Positions 1 to 10,132 are shown, counted from the first letter of the stretch. The stretch: 64,000 nucleotides of DNA from Orychophragmus violaceus (GCA_030180135.1 CM058232.1:62331330-62395329); one strand, 5' to 3'. Translations and numbers: made by a program. Notes: a model not told the origin generated them from the letters alone.

Positions 1-457
1 CCACTAGGAGAAGTCGCAGGAGAGAGAGAGAGGCGCGGCTAGTTAGGGTTGGAGAAGAAAAAGACTCAAGTTTTTCTTATAAAACTTGTCCAATTCCGTT
101 TGGGCCATATGGCCCAAATACCAAATAACTCGAAAGCGTTCGCGCACTGTGTCGATCGACACTCCTTGTGTATCGATCGACACAGAGTCGCCAAACCCTT
201 TTATTCTCTCTAAGTACAGTAAATGCCTAGCACTTTTACCGTACTTCTGCTAAACCGTTCCTACACATTTTCCTGTTGGCTTAGGCGTGTGACCCATATG
301 GGATCATATAATAAAGGCAATAAGTCCAAGACTTATAGATCATGAGCGGACTCTAGCAAGCCATCATGACCCCCAGTATTATATGACTTATGTCTGATCA
401 TTGACATACTCTTACTTTCTAGAGACAGTACCGAGATTACTGGACACAATTCCAACA
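1..457 (-). repeat. Copia-A 3' LTR, partial
   Basis: Matches 6753-7209 over the whole 457 bases with three substitutions and no indels. In element orientation it begins TGTTGGAATTGTG at 457. It is followed at 458 by the complement of a purine tract (ATCTCCCACTTG). About 214 bases of this LTR lie outside the window. It carries two CGATCG palindromes at about 152-187. Confidence 0.93.
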
Positions 458-1292
458 ATCTCCCACTTGTACTGGAATCTCTGTATTCATAATCCTTTTG
501 TCACAATATCTCGATTAGTCATAAGGCAAGATTGGTGTCATCCTTATAAAGTCTAATCTTGTTCATCGGACTCTGATTCGATACTGACAATCCAAACGAC
601 TCGGGACAGTCCGTTTGAGCATGGCCATGCATTTTTCAGTATTCAAATCTCCGATTGGCCTAGAGATATTCACTCCATTTATATTGGAGGGACAAATTCC
701 GTCTTGTTCCATCACTGTAAACTACTCATTTCATAATGTACCCAAACAAGGTCCTTATAACTATCGCAGAACGATAGCGTTAGACAATGATCAAAGTGCA
801 TCAGTCCATGTGCAGTCACATGCATGCGAACTCAGGTCTAAGGACTATACTCTATAGTCGTAGTAAGAATCTCTTATGACACAGATATAAATATCCTGAA
901 GAGTTCTTATAAGCGGGTCTTGTCCGGTCGTATGTTCCCAAACATACACCTATGTACTGACTTTGATGCCGCGCATCTATGACACACTGAGACTTTGTCA
1001 TAAGTCACGTACCAATCCAGTCTCACACGGTTGTTGGTGTTCCAATTTCAACAACCTTCGACTAGGGACGGGATGATATAAAACATCTATCAAATATAGG
1101 GTCTCATGATCAAGCTAAATGACTTCGATGACTCAAGATCAAGTCATTTACTTCGATGACCTATAAAATGGTTCATATCACTTTGGAACGATTATTTCAT
1201 CACAGTTAAAATAATCTTGAAATAATAATTTCATTAAACATCTTAAATGTTGTTTCAAGAACATATCCAATAACTAAATAAAGCCCTTTAAT
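458..1292 (-). other. Copia-A 3' untranslated region
   Basis: About 835 bases between the end of pol and the 3' LTR, with no plausible sense-strand protein. It is close to the same region of Copia-C (10773-11622) and Copia-F, and clearly different from that of Copia-D and Copia-E, although Copia-A shares its coding core with Copia-D. It contains an 80-codon antisense frame (615-857) that recurs in C and F and is probably not coding. Confidence 0.8.
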
Positions 1293-1302
1293 AACTCCCA
1301 CT
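1293..1302 (-). promoter_or_regulatory. Internal polypurine-like tract at the end of pol
   Basis: On the minus strand this reads AGTGGGAGTT. The same tract directly follows the pol stop in Copia-E and Copia-F, about 830 bases before the true 3' purine tract. It sits where Copia-A switches from a C/F-type 3' end to a D-type coding core. A priming role is inferred. Confidence 0.45.
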
Positions 1303-3867
1303 GAAATTAAGACTACATCTTAATTTCACTTATCCTACAGCAACAGTCCGCGACTCGTGCTTAGGCCTAAGGAGTGGCTTCGTTAATAGATTAGCAACGT
1401 TCTCATTCGTTGAAACTTGCTGATCTACTTAACATCTCTGTCATTTATCTTACGGAATAGGTTATACCTATCCTCAAGGTGTTTGGACCTCTGATGTGCA
1501 GCTAGTCTCATCTATGCTGTAAATCACATCAAGTTCAGTGACGAACTCTTCTTTCCAAACAACCTCTTTCGCGACTTCCCAAGCTGCGAAATGTTCAGCT
1601 TAAGTCATGGAGTCAGCAACAGTGCTTTGCACCGCCAGATAGACACAAGATATAACCGGACTGTGATCGAAAATCATCTTTGTCTATAGGAAACTTGCCT
1701 TTCAGACTCTACCGACTTGTAGCACCTCACTTTCTCCGTAACTCAAGAATTTATCCTTAGTATTCCTCAAATATTTTAGGACATTCTTTACGGCAATCCA
1801 GTGATTCTTTGCTGGATTTGACTGGTCTTTACTTGTCTTGCTTAACATTAAAGCAACATCAAACAAGTACGTTTCATGGCATACATGATAGATCCAATTA
1901 CCGAAGCATATGGAATCCTATCCATGCATTTAAGCTCAGCAGTTATCGTAGGATACTGTATCTTGCTTAACTTAATGCCATGTGACATTGGCATAAAACC
2001 CTTCTTGGATCCTGACATTGACATTGACATTGTCAATTTAAGAATCCTGACGTTGTCCTACCAGCTCTTTTGGATCTCTATCTTTAGATCCAAAATCCAA
2101 GAACTACGTGGCTTTACCCATGTCAATCATTAAACCAACTCCCAAGCTAGTCCTTTACCGACTACAGCATTGGGACGTTATATCCGAGAATCAGTATGTT
2201 ATCGACATACACTTTGAGAAATGCAATATCGCTCCCACCAATCTATTAGTAAACACACAGTTCCGCTTCGTTCCTGTTCAAGTCAAAACCTTGACTACTT
2301 CAACAGAACGAAGATTCCAACTCCGATATGTTTGCTTCCATCCATGAATGGATCGATGAAGCTAACTTACATAAAATGTAATTTTTCGGAGTCCGGGCTC
2401 ACTTTCGCTTCTTTGAATTTCGCAGATGCGTCGCTTTCAATGATCATCAGATCATGCGAACATTCAATGATCATCAGGCTGAACTAATGACGAGAATTCA
2501 CTCTCGGATTAGTGACTGATTCTTTCATATCTGCGAACTTCAGGCTCCACAGGTGTAGATTCTACAGAAATCTGTAAATCCTTCCGCTGCTCTCCCTCAA
2601 TAGGTTAAGCAGCCTCCTGTATTTCTCGAATTTCTTCGAGTTGTACTTTTACTCCCACTGTTCTTCTTGGAAAGTAACTTCCCTTCTTAGAAAACAGAAT
2701 GGTCGTAAAAATACTTTTTACTCCCACTGTTCTTCTTGGAAAGTAATTTCCCTTCTTAGAAAACAAAATGGTCGTAAAAGTACCGAGCCTTGGTTTCCTT
2801 AAGAAAACTTCGAGTTATGCTTTTACTCCCACTGTTCTTCTTGGAAAATAACTTCCCTTCTTAGAAAACAGATTGGACGTAAAAGTAACAAGCCTTAGTT
2901 TCTCTAGGACAACCAGCGAAGTAGCACAACTACAAATACTCAGTAAAGACAAATTTGGATCGATTCCAATCCACATTAACGTGGTGTCTTTCAACTGATA
3001 TTTGTGGAACTATTTCAGCGTAAACTTAGATATTTTAGAGCGTTATTCTTAAATAATATCATGGAAGATTCGTGTGACTCATCTTTAATCATTTCTAATA
3101 AGATCTGATTCTTTCTCACAGAAACACCTTCAGGTTTTCAGGAGAAATGAGCTGTGAAACGATTTCACACTCATTAAGATGATCACACAATCAATGACTT
3201 AAGTATTCTCACTCGTGATTTAATCCAGAGTCTTAATACTTTTGTCACTCAGATCCTATACTTCATTCTGGAACTCTTTCGACCATGTCAAAGAATTCCG
3301 ACTTGTGTCTCATCAAATGAACACAGTCACACTCACTGAAGTAATCAGTAGAGACAATGAAGTACAAGAAATTTTCTCTGGCATTACTGCTCATTGGGCC
3401 ACATACATCAGTATGTTCCAGGTCCAATAAGCCTTTGGGCCTTTCTCTAGCTCGGCTAAGATAGGCCCTTTTCCTTTTGGTCCAGTAAACAGAATTCAAG
3501 TCTCATAAGATATCTTATCAAATGAGCCCAACAGTCCATAACTATGGGATTTCTGAATCCGACTTACTCTATGTGACCAAGACTTTTATGCCAAGAAAAA
3601 TCAGGTTTAATTCATTAGATTTAAACCAATTCGGTATTTATGTTACATTTGGGCACTCTTTGGTTTAAGATATAAAAACCCATTCCATGAATAGGGTGCT
3701 ACAATTAATATTTCATTAAGATCAAAAGAACAAAACTTGTCTTTTATCAAAATGAAAAACATTCAAATTCTTACAAGAAAATGAAAGACAACTCTGCTTA
3801 AAGCAAATATATTGTAGCAATTACTTAATACAAAACCAAGCCTCAAAGGGATCTATAAGTGAAAACC
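1303..3867 (-). pseudogene. Copia-A decayed integrase, reverse transcriptase and RNase H
   Basis: Reading right to left, short open stretches match intact Copia-F. About 3263-3499 holds integrase with the 'DVCGPMSSNAR' motif (intact form DVCGPMSTNAR). About 1848-2036 holds the RT tail, with 'IPYASVIGSIMYAM' as in the intact 'IPYASAIGSVMYAM'. Stops, frameshifts and deletions separate them and no full domain remains. A run of repeated GACATT hexamers near 2016-2034 replaces pol sequence present in Copia-D. The segment is about 98% identical to Copia-D (61216 onward) where compared, so much of the damage predates both insertions. Confidence 0.85.
2646..2890 (-). repeat. Three copies of a unit of about 70 bp in the Copia-A IN-RT linker
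   Basis: The unit beginning TTTTACTCCCACTGTTCTTC occurs at about 2646, 2716 and 2820, the third after a spacer. Copia-D has a single copy at about 62538. Each unit contains ACTCCCACTG, the complement of the AGTGGGAGT tract found at the same place in intact copies. The region is noncoding in its present state. Confidence 0.8.
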
Positions 3868-4962
3868 CTACGTCTGAGGTAGCATCCCAAGCTCCTTCCA
3901 GACATGTAGTTTTACTTGCCCTTCCTTCAACGTTCTACTGTTGCTTAGGCTCTGCATATTATCACAAATATCAGTGCCACAACCAGTATCCAATACCTTT
4001 AAGGACGTTCTACTGTTGCTTAGGCTCTGCATATTATCACAAATATCAGTGCCACAACCAGTATCCAATACCTTTAAGGTAGAACTTGAAGTAATAACAT
4101 GAATACCTGAGGAAGTAGTCTCATACATTGACTTTAACTCCTCATCATCTTCCATGAATTTAATGCAATCTCTCTTCCAATGCCCTGTCTCCTTACAGTA
4201 GCAGCACTTACCAACGTAAGAGGTATCTGACTCGGGCTCAGAAGACACACGCTTGCCATGATTCAAAATCTGGACAACTTTGTCTTCACCCTTGTCAGCA
4301 TTAGGTTTAGTAAACCTACCCTTCTCATTCATGAGATTGTACAGGGTACTCTTCACGTTTGGCTCAACTGTCTTGAGCATATCATGCAGTTCAGTCAGTG
4401 TCTTCGTTAAGCCTTTCTTAATATAGTTCTTTCTGAACTTATCATAGCTTGACGGCAGTGACTGCAGAATGATTTCAGTTGCCAACTCTTGGCTAACTGG
4501 ATAATCCAGTTTCCTCAGGTTATCAATGTAACCCATCATTTTACTGACATGAGGACTAACTGGATTATCATTTGGTAGCTTGCAGCTAGTGAGAGACTTA
4601 ACCAACCGGTATCTCTCCACTCTTATCTGCTCCTGAAATTTCAATTTCAGGCTGCTGATCATCTCTATTGGCGACTCCATGTTCTCATATTGCTTCTGCA
4701 AGTCTGAGTCCATGGTAGCCAATATCAGACCACGCACATCTACCGCATCATTATAATGCTTATTCCAAGCATCATATACTGCATGAGAAGCATTGGACCC
4801 GATCCTCACGGGGAGAGCTCTCTCAAGGACATAGTCCTTTCTCTCCTGTCTGAGGACTAGCCTCAGGTTCCGCGACCAAGTCAAGAAATTTGATCCGTTC
4901 AGCTTGTCCATCTTAAGGACAGACCGGATCGAGAAAGTGTTTTGATTGTTTGTGCTAGTCAT
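3868..4962 (-). CDS. Copia-A gag with partial protease (truncated polyprotein)
   Basis: Open frame of about 364 codons, starting at the ATG that follows TTTCAG as in related elements (MTSTNNQNTF). It aligns with Copia-F gag: 'NFLTWSRNLRLVLRQ' near residue 25, then a CX2CX4HX4C zinc knuckle (CCYCKETGHWKRDC) in the last third. The aspartic protease motif DTGCGTDIC appears twice because of a 75-bp in-frame duplication. The frame ends soon afterwards, so the protease core, integrase and RT are not joined to it. Gag would package element RNA in virus-like particles. It is open but diverged from Copia-F, perhaps 50-60% by eye. Whether it is expressed is unknown. Confidence 0.8.
   Translation of the reverse strand: MTSTNNQNTFSIRSVLKMDKLNGSNFLTWSRNLRLVLRQERKDYVLERALPVRIGSNASHAVYDAWNKHYNDAVDVRGLILATMDSDLQKQYENMESPIEMISSLKLKFQEQIRVERYRLVKSLTSCKLPNDNPVSPHVSKMMGYIDNLRKLDYPVSQELATEIILQSLPSSYDKFRKNYIKKGLTKTLTELHDMLKTVEPNVKSTLYNLMNEKGRFTKPNADKGEDKVVQILNHGKRVSSEPESDTSYVGKCCYCKETGHWKRDCIKFMEDDEELKSMYETTSSGIHVITSSSTLKVLDTGCGTDICDNMQSLSNSRTSLKVLDTGCGTDICDNMQSLSNSRTLKEGQVKLHVWKELGMLPQT
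3930..4079 (-). repeat. 75-bp in-frame tandem duplication over the protease active site
   Basis: Units at 3930-4004 and 4005-4079 look identical. Each encodes 25 residues including DTGCGTDICDNMQSLSNS. Copia-D (about 63680-63750) and the intact copies C and F have one unit, so this duplication is specific to Copia-A. Confidence 0.92.
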
Positions 4963-5039
4963 AACTGAAATATAAGATAAAAGGATTTTAGTTAATATGT
5001 TCAATATGATTAATCTCGTATTAAATTTAATATGATTAA

Positions 5040-5243
5040 TCACGCATTATATTCAATAACATAAGTTACCCTCAATAGAATATAATGATTCCAAGATCCA
5101 CATATAACTAAGATTAAAGTGGGCCACTGGCCGTCACCAAACCTTAGCTTATATCGGTAAGCCCTATATCGGCTAATTATATCCGTGATATAACTCTTGG
5201 TTGTGAATCTGGGCCCGAGGCCCAATCCACTCTGATGTCTCAA
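5040..5243 (-). CDS. Conserved 67-codon leader ORF (possible uORF)
   Basis: The frame starts MRHQSGLGLGPRFTTKSYIT and ends VIEYNA. Near-identical frames occur at 15641-15844 (Copia-C) and 48956-49159 (Copia-F), with only a few residue changes. No domain is recognised and no known retrotransposon protein fits. The DNA here is also about 97% identical, so conservation may simply reflect recent common ancestry. A regulatory upstream ORF or chance are both possible. Confidence 0.25.
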   Translation of the reverse strand: MRHQSGLGLGPRFTTKSYITDIISRYRAYRYKLRFGDGQWPTLILVICGSWNHYILLRVTYVIEYNA

Positions 5244-6107
5244 GGCCCGGGACTCCCGATGGCCTAGTCAAGAAAACCAGACTATACAGTCATGTAATCA
5301 TTAATGTCTGGGACTCCCAATGACATTTATGAATCACAAACCGTCTTACCCACGCAAAAGCAGACACCCTCACACTGTAAGGCCATGAATACAATTGAAT
5401 GGGCTTCGACAGCTGACATAGAATGGACAAGACATCCAACGCTTGATATTATTTGAGGTTCGTAGGTTTATTTAAAAATTCATTCCAAAAATAGAAGATT
5501 ACTATTTCGGGAAACTTTCCATTTTGGAAACCTACTATTTTTGGAAACTTTCTAAAATTGGAAACTTTCTAAAAACGGAAACTTTCTAACTTTAGAAATT
5601 TCTTAAAATCCGAATCATGCAAATCTAGAAACTTCTATAAATTAAGAAACTTTCTAATTTCAAAATATCGGAAACTTTAATTTAAAATCGACTTTATAAT
5701 TTTATAAAATAAATTTTAAATTAATCTGAAGAAAGACTCAAATAATTGGCCCAATTGTTTTAACTTCTTGGCCCGAGGCCCAAGAATTGGTCCATGTCCA
5801 AGACATGACCCAGTTGTCCAATTAAATGACATAACCGGTCTGGTTCATTAAAATTGGTCTAACCAAATTTTAATTACTACGATGACCACAATTGTCAACC
5901 GGTTATTTACTAAACCGGATTTTCTCAATTTATTTGGTCCAACCAAATCAAATTAGAAAATCCTGGTTTAGGCACTAAATCCAATAATTCTTTCGACATT
6001 GGATTTCTTGTCCCGGTTTAACCAGACTTAATAAAATTATTAAATCTGTTTATTAAACCAGGACGAATTAATTTTAATCAAAATTAAACCGAGCCTTTAA
6101 ACCAACC

Positions 6108-6332
6108 ATGTCGATCGATGAACCAACCGTGTCGATCGATCCATCAACCACATCGGTCGATGCTCTCAGCATCGATCCTGCATCGATCGTGCATCGATCG
6201 ATGCTTTCACGCGTTAACAGGGTTAGCCGATAGACTGTATCGACCGATCCATGCGATCGTATCGATCGATCCATGCGATCTTCGAATTGTATCGACCGAT
6301 CCATGCGATCGTATCGATCGATACATGCAATC
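6108..6332. repeat. CGATCG/TCGATCGAT-rich array in the Copia-A leader
   Basis: Dense run of TCGATCGAT, GCATCGATCG and CCATGCGATCG variants. It includes a 52-bp tandem repeat (6236-6287 and 6288-6339, with small differences). Many units are palindromic. The matching leader position in C, F and E carries different sequence, GATCG-rich in C and F. Confidence 0.85.
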
Positions 6333-6525
6333 CCAGCCGATTCTCATTCTCTCGGATCAGATCGCATACCAAATCAATATAGTTTGATCATGCGATTTTT
6401 CATGTGTTTAGATTTCAATTCTTGTTACTTAAATGTTTTCTCTTATCAGTAGTTGATTCAAAACACTTTTAAATAAGAAAAACAATCCTAAACATGAATC
6501 TAAACAAGAAAAACCAGAACCATTG

Positions 6526-6537
6526 GCTCTGATACCA
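6526..6537 (-). promoter_or_regulatory. Copia-A primer binding site (tRNA-iMet)
   Basis: On the plus strand GCTCTGATACCA, i.e. TGGTATCAGAGC in element sense, complementary to the 3' end of initiator tRNA-Met. One base separates it from the LTR. Confidence 0.93.
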
Positions 6538-6538
6538 C

Positions 6539-7209
6539 TGAAGGATTGTTTAGTTGATCCTGATTCAATTCTTAGATTCAGATCATCCTAAACATGCGGA
6601 TCTAGGTTCTCTTGAATAGAAACAATAGATGATCTCACCTTATACCTGATTTGCAGCGGAAAGGGACGGTATGTATGAGATCAGAGAGCCACCGAGAGAT
6701 AACTCCTCCAGAGGTTCACACACGCACACCAAGCAGGAAGAAGGCTGCTAGGCCACTAGGAGAAGTCGCAGGAGAGAGAGAGAGGCGCGGCTAGTTAGGG
6801 TTGGAGAAGAAAAAGACTCAAATTTTTCTTATAAAACTTGTCCAATTCCGTTTGGGCCATATGGCCCAAATACCAAATAACTCGAAAGCGTTCGCGCACT
6901 GTGTCGATCGACACTCCTTGTGTATCGATCGACACAGAGTCGCCAAACCCTTTTATTTTCTCTAAGTACAGTAAATGCCTAGCACTTTTACCGTACTTCT
7001 GCTAAACCGTTCCTACACATTTTCCTGTTGGCTTAGGCGTGTGACCCATATGGGATCATATAATAAAGGCAATAAGTCCAAGACTTATAGATCATGAGCG
7101 GACTCTAGCAAGCCATCATGACCCCCAGTATTATATGACATATGTCTGATCATTGACATACTCTTACTTTCTAGAGACAGTACCGAGATTACTGGACACA
7201 ATTCCAACA
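6539..7209 (-). repeat. Copia-A 5' LTR
   Basis: 671 bp; in element sense TGTTGGAATT...ATCCTTCA. The ends TG...CA are standard. The interior carries TGTCGATCGACA and TATCGATCGACA (about 6904-6939), which are absent from the otherwise similar Copia-C LTR. Confidence 0.93.
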
Positions 7210-7214
7210 GTTAA

Positions 7215-8169
7215 GGTAACCAACATTCTTCTTGTTTCCCATTTTATATCTCGGACTTTGTTGACAGAAGTCCCCAACTTTGCACATTGATCAAATGCTT
7301 AAGTCTTCATCTCAATAACGATCTCCATTTCAATATAGGGTACCTGAACAAAAAAAAAATCATATTAGAACAATAACACATAAGATCGCCAAGAAAACAT
7401 AGTCATTTATACTATATGATTAAGAGTAGGGAGATAAATACCTCTGCACTAAATCACGGAACTCTTCAACTTCATACGCATCAAAGCGTATGTTAGAAAC
7501 TCGTTGAATTGGCTCTAACCTCACCAACCCTAATCAACAAAGAAATTTTAATTATTTGTCATTTTACACTAAATGGAACGAATTTAGAAAAAAGCTTTGA
7601 TGTTTGATCATACCACCACTGTTATTGGCGATATTAAAGCACTGGAATGAGCAGAACATTATCCCATTCTGACTTTTGCCCCATGTCCTAACCAGCCTAA
7701 CAGCAAGATCGTCATTGGCCACACAATCCAATGACTCGTTTATGCTAATATTTAATACAGTTGAGCTTTCAGACATTCAAAGAATATTGTACAAGAAATA
7801 AATTTATGTTATACTTACTCCAAATCTCTGATTCGGAATTCTACTTGTAGTCGCCTCCAGAAATAAGTTTCCGGATCATTTGCAGTAACCACTGGATCTC
7901 TTACGAAGCCATCAATTCCAAGCACAACACCAATCAAATCTATATCTCAAAAAAAAATAAACATAACAAACAAATCCATAACAAAATCATATTAAAACAA
8001 TAAAGTCACATAAAACTAGTAAATTTAAATCCAAAATACTATACCGATTTGGATATGTGCTAGTTATAGTGCCATTTGAAAGGCCATGTATAGGCTTTAA
8101 GTCTAAGTAGTGTTGTCCATTAGGGTATGTAATTTTCAAGATTACACTCGAACGGATTCGACACAAAGA
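7215..8169 (-). pseudogene. RPA1-like (OB-fold/DUF223-type) gene relic, 3' part
   Basis: Minus-strand exon-like pieces: 'GQHYLDLKPIHGLSNGTI' (about 8050-8125), 'RRLQVEFRIRDLE' followed by GTAAGT (about 7823-7940), 'CVANDDLAVRLVRTWGKSQN' (about 7660-7730), and 'VSNIRFDAYEVEEFRDLVQR' (about 7445-7510). Their order and style fit plant replication-protein-A-like OB-fold proteins, which bind single-stranded DNA. The first exon lies at 24344-24487, beyond Copia-B. The family call is from memory of its general pattern, without a search. Frame breaks and two flanking insertions suggest a pseudogene. Confidence 0.45.
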
Positions 8170-8723
8170 TATTAAGAAGAAGATCCAAAGTATGCAATAT
8201 GATCAATGTATTGAGTATTGAGATGAACACCTTAAGTGTTCAGATCAATGTGAAGTCCTTTGATCCGATCAGAAGAAGAAGAGGTAAATAAGTAAAAGGG
8301 AGAGATTTTAATCTTATGGTTAAGTGGTAAAAGGATAAATTACCATTAACCAAGTCAAAGATCTTCTAGAAGCTTGACTCCACAGATGAACAGTACTAGG
8401 AGACAAGATTCAAATTCAAATGGAGATTCCCTTCCCTACTTGCTTCACCCTTTTGTCCAAAGGTGTCTTTAGAATTATTTTGTCATTAGAGTTTGAATTT
8501 GAAAGTAGTAGCCACGAAATTGAGTTATTTTTTGTCTATATATTCATTGAAATATCAATAAGAAAAATACAGACTTGGGAAAGCTTTTTTCTCATACTCC
8601 TCTTGTGCAATTCTTCTTCTTCCTTTCTCTTGCTAAATCTCTCAGATAACTCTCTAATTCTAATATTCTTACATTCTTCACAATTCTACCTTATTCTCTC
8701 ACTCTAAATCTCATATTCTAACA
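8170..8723 (+). repeat. Copia-B 5' LTR
   Basis: 554 bp ending CATATTCTAACA, directly abutting a TGGTATCAGAGC primer site. A TATATAT motif lies at 8537-8543. It matches the 3' LTR, which is split by element T. Confidence 0.9.
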
Positions 8724-9693
8724 TGGTATCAGAGCTATAAGCTCCTGTACCTATTCATTTCCGCAATCTTGTTCTAAAACTCTGATTTTCTTGTTCTAAA
8801 ATCTGTTCTTGAAAGTTTGTTCCTGTTCTTGAAATCTTTGAGCTCTTAAGTCATTTCTTTGGGCTAGTTTACTCTTGTGTGTTTTCTCTGTGAATTGAGA
8901 ACTCTCTTGTTTAGAATCTTGCCTTGAGAACTCTTTGGGCTAGTTTACTCTTGTGTATTGAGATGAACACCTTAAGTGTTCAGATCAATGTGAAGTCCTT
9001 TGATCCAATCAGAAGAAGAAGAGGTAAATAGGTAAAAGGGAGAGAGTTTAATCTTATGGTTAAGTGGTAAAAGGATAAATTACCATTAACCAAGTCAAAG
9101 ATCTTCTAGAAGCTTGACTCCACGGATGAACAATACCAGGAGACAAGATTCAAATTCAAATGGAGATTCCCTTCCCTACTTGCTTCACCCTTTTGTCCAA
9201 AGGTGTCTTTAGAATTATTTTGTCATTAGAGTTTGAATTTGAAAGTAGTAGCCACGAAATTGAGTTATTTTTTGTCTATATATTCATTGTAATATCAATA
9301 AGAAAAATACAGACTTGGGAAAGCTTTTTCCTCATACTCCTCTTGTGCAATTCTTCTTCTTCCTTTCTCTCTTGCTAAATCTCTCAGATAACTCTCTAAT
9401 TCTAATATTCTTACATTCTTCACCATTCTACCTTATTCTCTCACTCTAAATCTCATATTCTAACATGGTATCAGAGCTATAAGCTCCTGTACCTATTCAT
9501 TTCCGCAATCTTGTTCTAAAACTCTGATTTTCTTGTTCTAAAATCTGTTCTTGAAAGTTTGTTCCTGTTCTTGAAATCTTTGAGCTCTTAAGTCATTTCT
9601 TTGGGCTAGTTTACTCTTGTGTGTTTTCTATGTGAATTGAGAACTCTCTTGTTTAGAATCTTGCCTTGAAAACTCCCTCCTTGCTACAAATCA
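8214..9693 (+). repeat. 740-bp tandem duplication of LTR, primer site and leader in Copia-B
   Basis: The sequence from GTATTGAGATGAACACC through the LTR end, primer site and leader occurs twice with a 740-bp offset (second copy from about 8954). The element therefore has two LTR-like ends (8723 and 9465) and two primer sites (8724-8735 and 9466-9477). The join falls within CTCTTGTGT and GTATTGAG, sharing only two or three bases. Confidence 0.9.
8724..8735 (+). promoter_or_regulatory. Copia-B primer binding site, first copy (tRNA-iMet)
   Basis: TGGTATCAGAGC directly after the LTR end. A second identical copy at 9466-9477 comes from the leader duplication. Confidence 0.9.
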
Positions 9694-9702
9694 GTCTCAA
9701 CA

Positions 9703-10132
9703 ATGGAGAACTCAAGGGTAATCATTCCTGTGATTCTTAAGGGTGCAAACTACATTTTTTGGGCCAGAATGGTTAAGTCTGCACTTGGAGGAAGAGGTCT
9801 TTGGAAGTATATCATGAGGAGTACAGCTCCACAGAAGGTGATGAAGGCTGAAGCTAAGGTAGGAACCGAGGCAGAGGCTAAAGATGGTGTTGAGTCTCAT
9901 GAAGAGGCGTCTGAAGCTGATGAAGAAGCTTGGATACAAGGGGACCAGAATGTGCTCTCCATACTTCAAAGCTCACTTGATCAGCACATGTTGGAAGCTT
10001 ACTCTTATTTTGTGACTTCCAAGGATCTGTGAGATACCATTGAGAAGGTTTATGGAAATAAATCAAACCTAAGCAGGGTCTTTGAGGTTAAGCTGGCCAT
10101 CAACAACCTCCATCAAGAAGACATGGAGTTTA
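9703..10132 (+). pseudogene. Copia-B gag, N-terminal part, cut by Copia-C
   Basis: The ATG at 9703 opens MENSRVIIPVILKGANY with 'FWARMVKSALGGRGLW', typical of copia gag starts. The frame hits TGA at 10030-10032 where a Trp codon is expected (DL-stop-DTIEKVYGN). It then continues in frame to MEF at about 10130, where Copia-C is inserted. The rest of gag resumes at 17877 (KAHFGKFSSLWAE). The nonsense change fits a G-to-A transition. Confidence 0.88.

Larger units (their letters stand above)
4963..6525 (-). other. Copia-A 5' leader
   Basis: About 1.56 kb from primer site to gag ATG. In element order it holds: an island rich in CGATCG motifs (about 6108-6332), a lineage-conserved AT-rich part, a degenerate array of GAAACTTTCTAA-like units (about 5511-5675), and a 67-codon frame (5040-5243) also present in C and F. 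It ends with TTTCAG just before the gag ATG. It is about 97% like the Copia-C leader near gag, in contrast to the diverged gag. Confidence 0.75.
1..7209 (-). mobile_element. Copia-A: Ty1/copia LTR retrotransposon with decayed core, left end off the window
   Basis: Minus-strand element read from right to left: 5' LTR (6539-7209), iMet primer site, long leader, gag/protease ORF, decayed integrase-RT-RNase H, 3' UTR and a 3' LTR cut by the window edge (1-457). The two LTRs differ at 3 of 457 overlapping positions by eye. The right flank begins GTTAA (7210-7214), the expected 5-bp target copy; its partner lies outside. LTRs, leader and 3' UTR resemble Copia-C and Copia-F, whereas the coding core is about 98% like Copia-D where compared. 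It inserted into or beside an RPA1-like gene relic. Assignment to Ty1/copia rests on the PR-IN-RT-RH order and sequence similarity to the intact Copia-F. Confidence 0.9.

Noticed and set aside
615..857. 80-codon plus-strand frame in Copia-A 3' UTR, also at 10930-11172 and antisense at 53666-53908
   Set aside because: It is antisense to the element, lies in its 3' UTR, has no known domain, and the E/D family has a different frame here. Conservation is explained by recent shared ancestry.
6108..6332. Repeat array resembling a CRISPR array or satellite
   Set aside because: Units are overlapping palindromes without constant repeats and unique spacers, in a plant retroelement leader. It is too short for a satellite.
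8420..8707. 95-codon frame in Copia-B LTR, repeated at 9160 and 23781
   Set aside because: It lies in repeated LTR sequence, is hydrophobic by composition and lacks any recognised domain.
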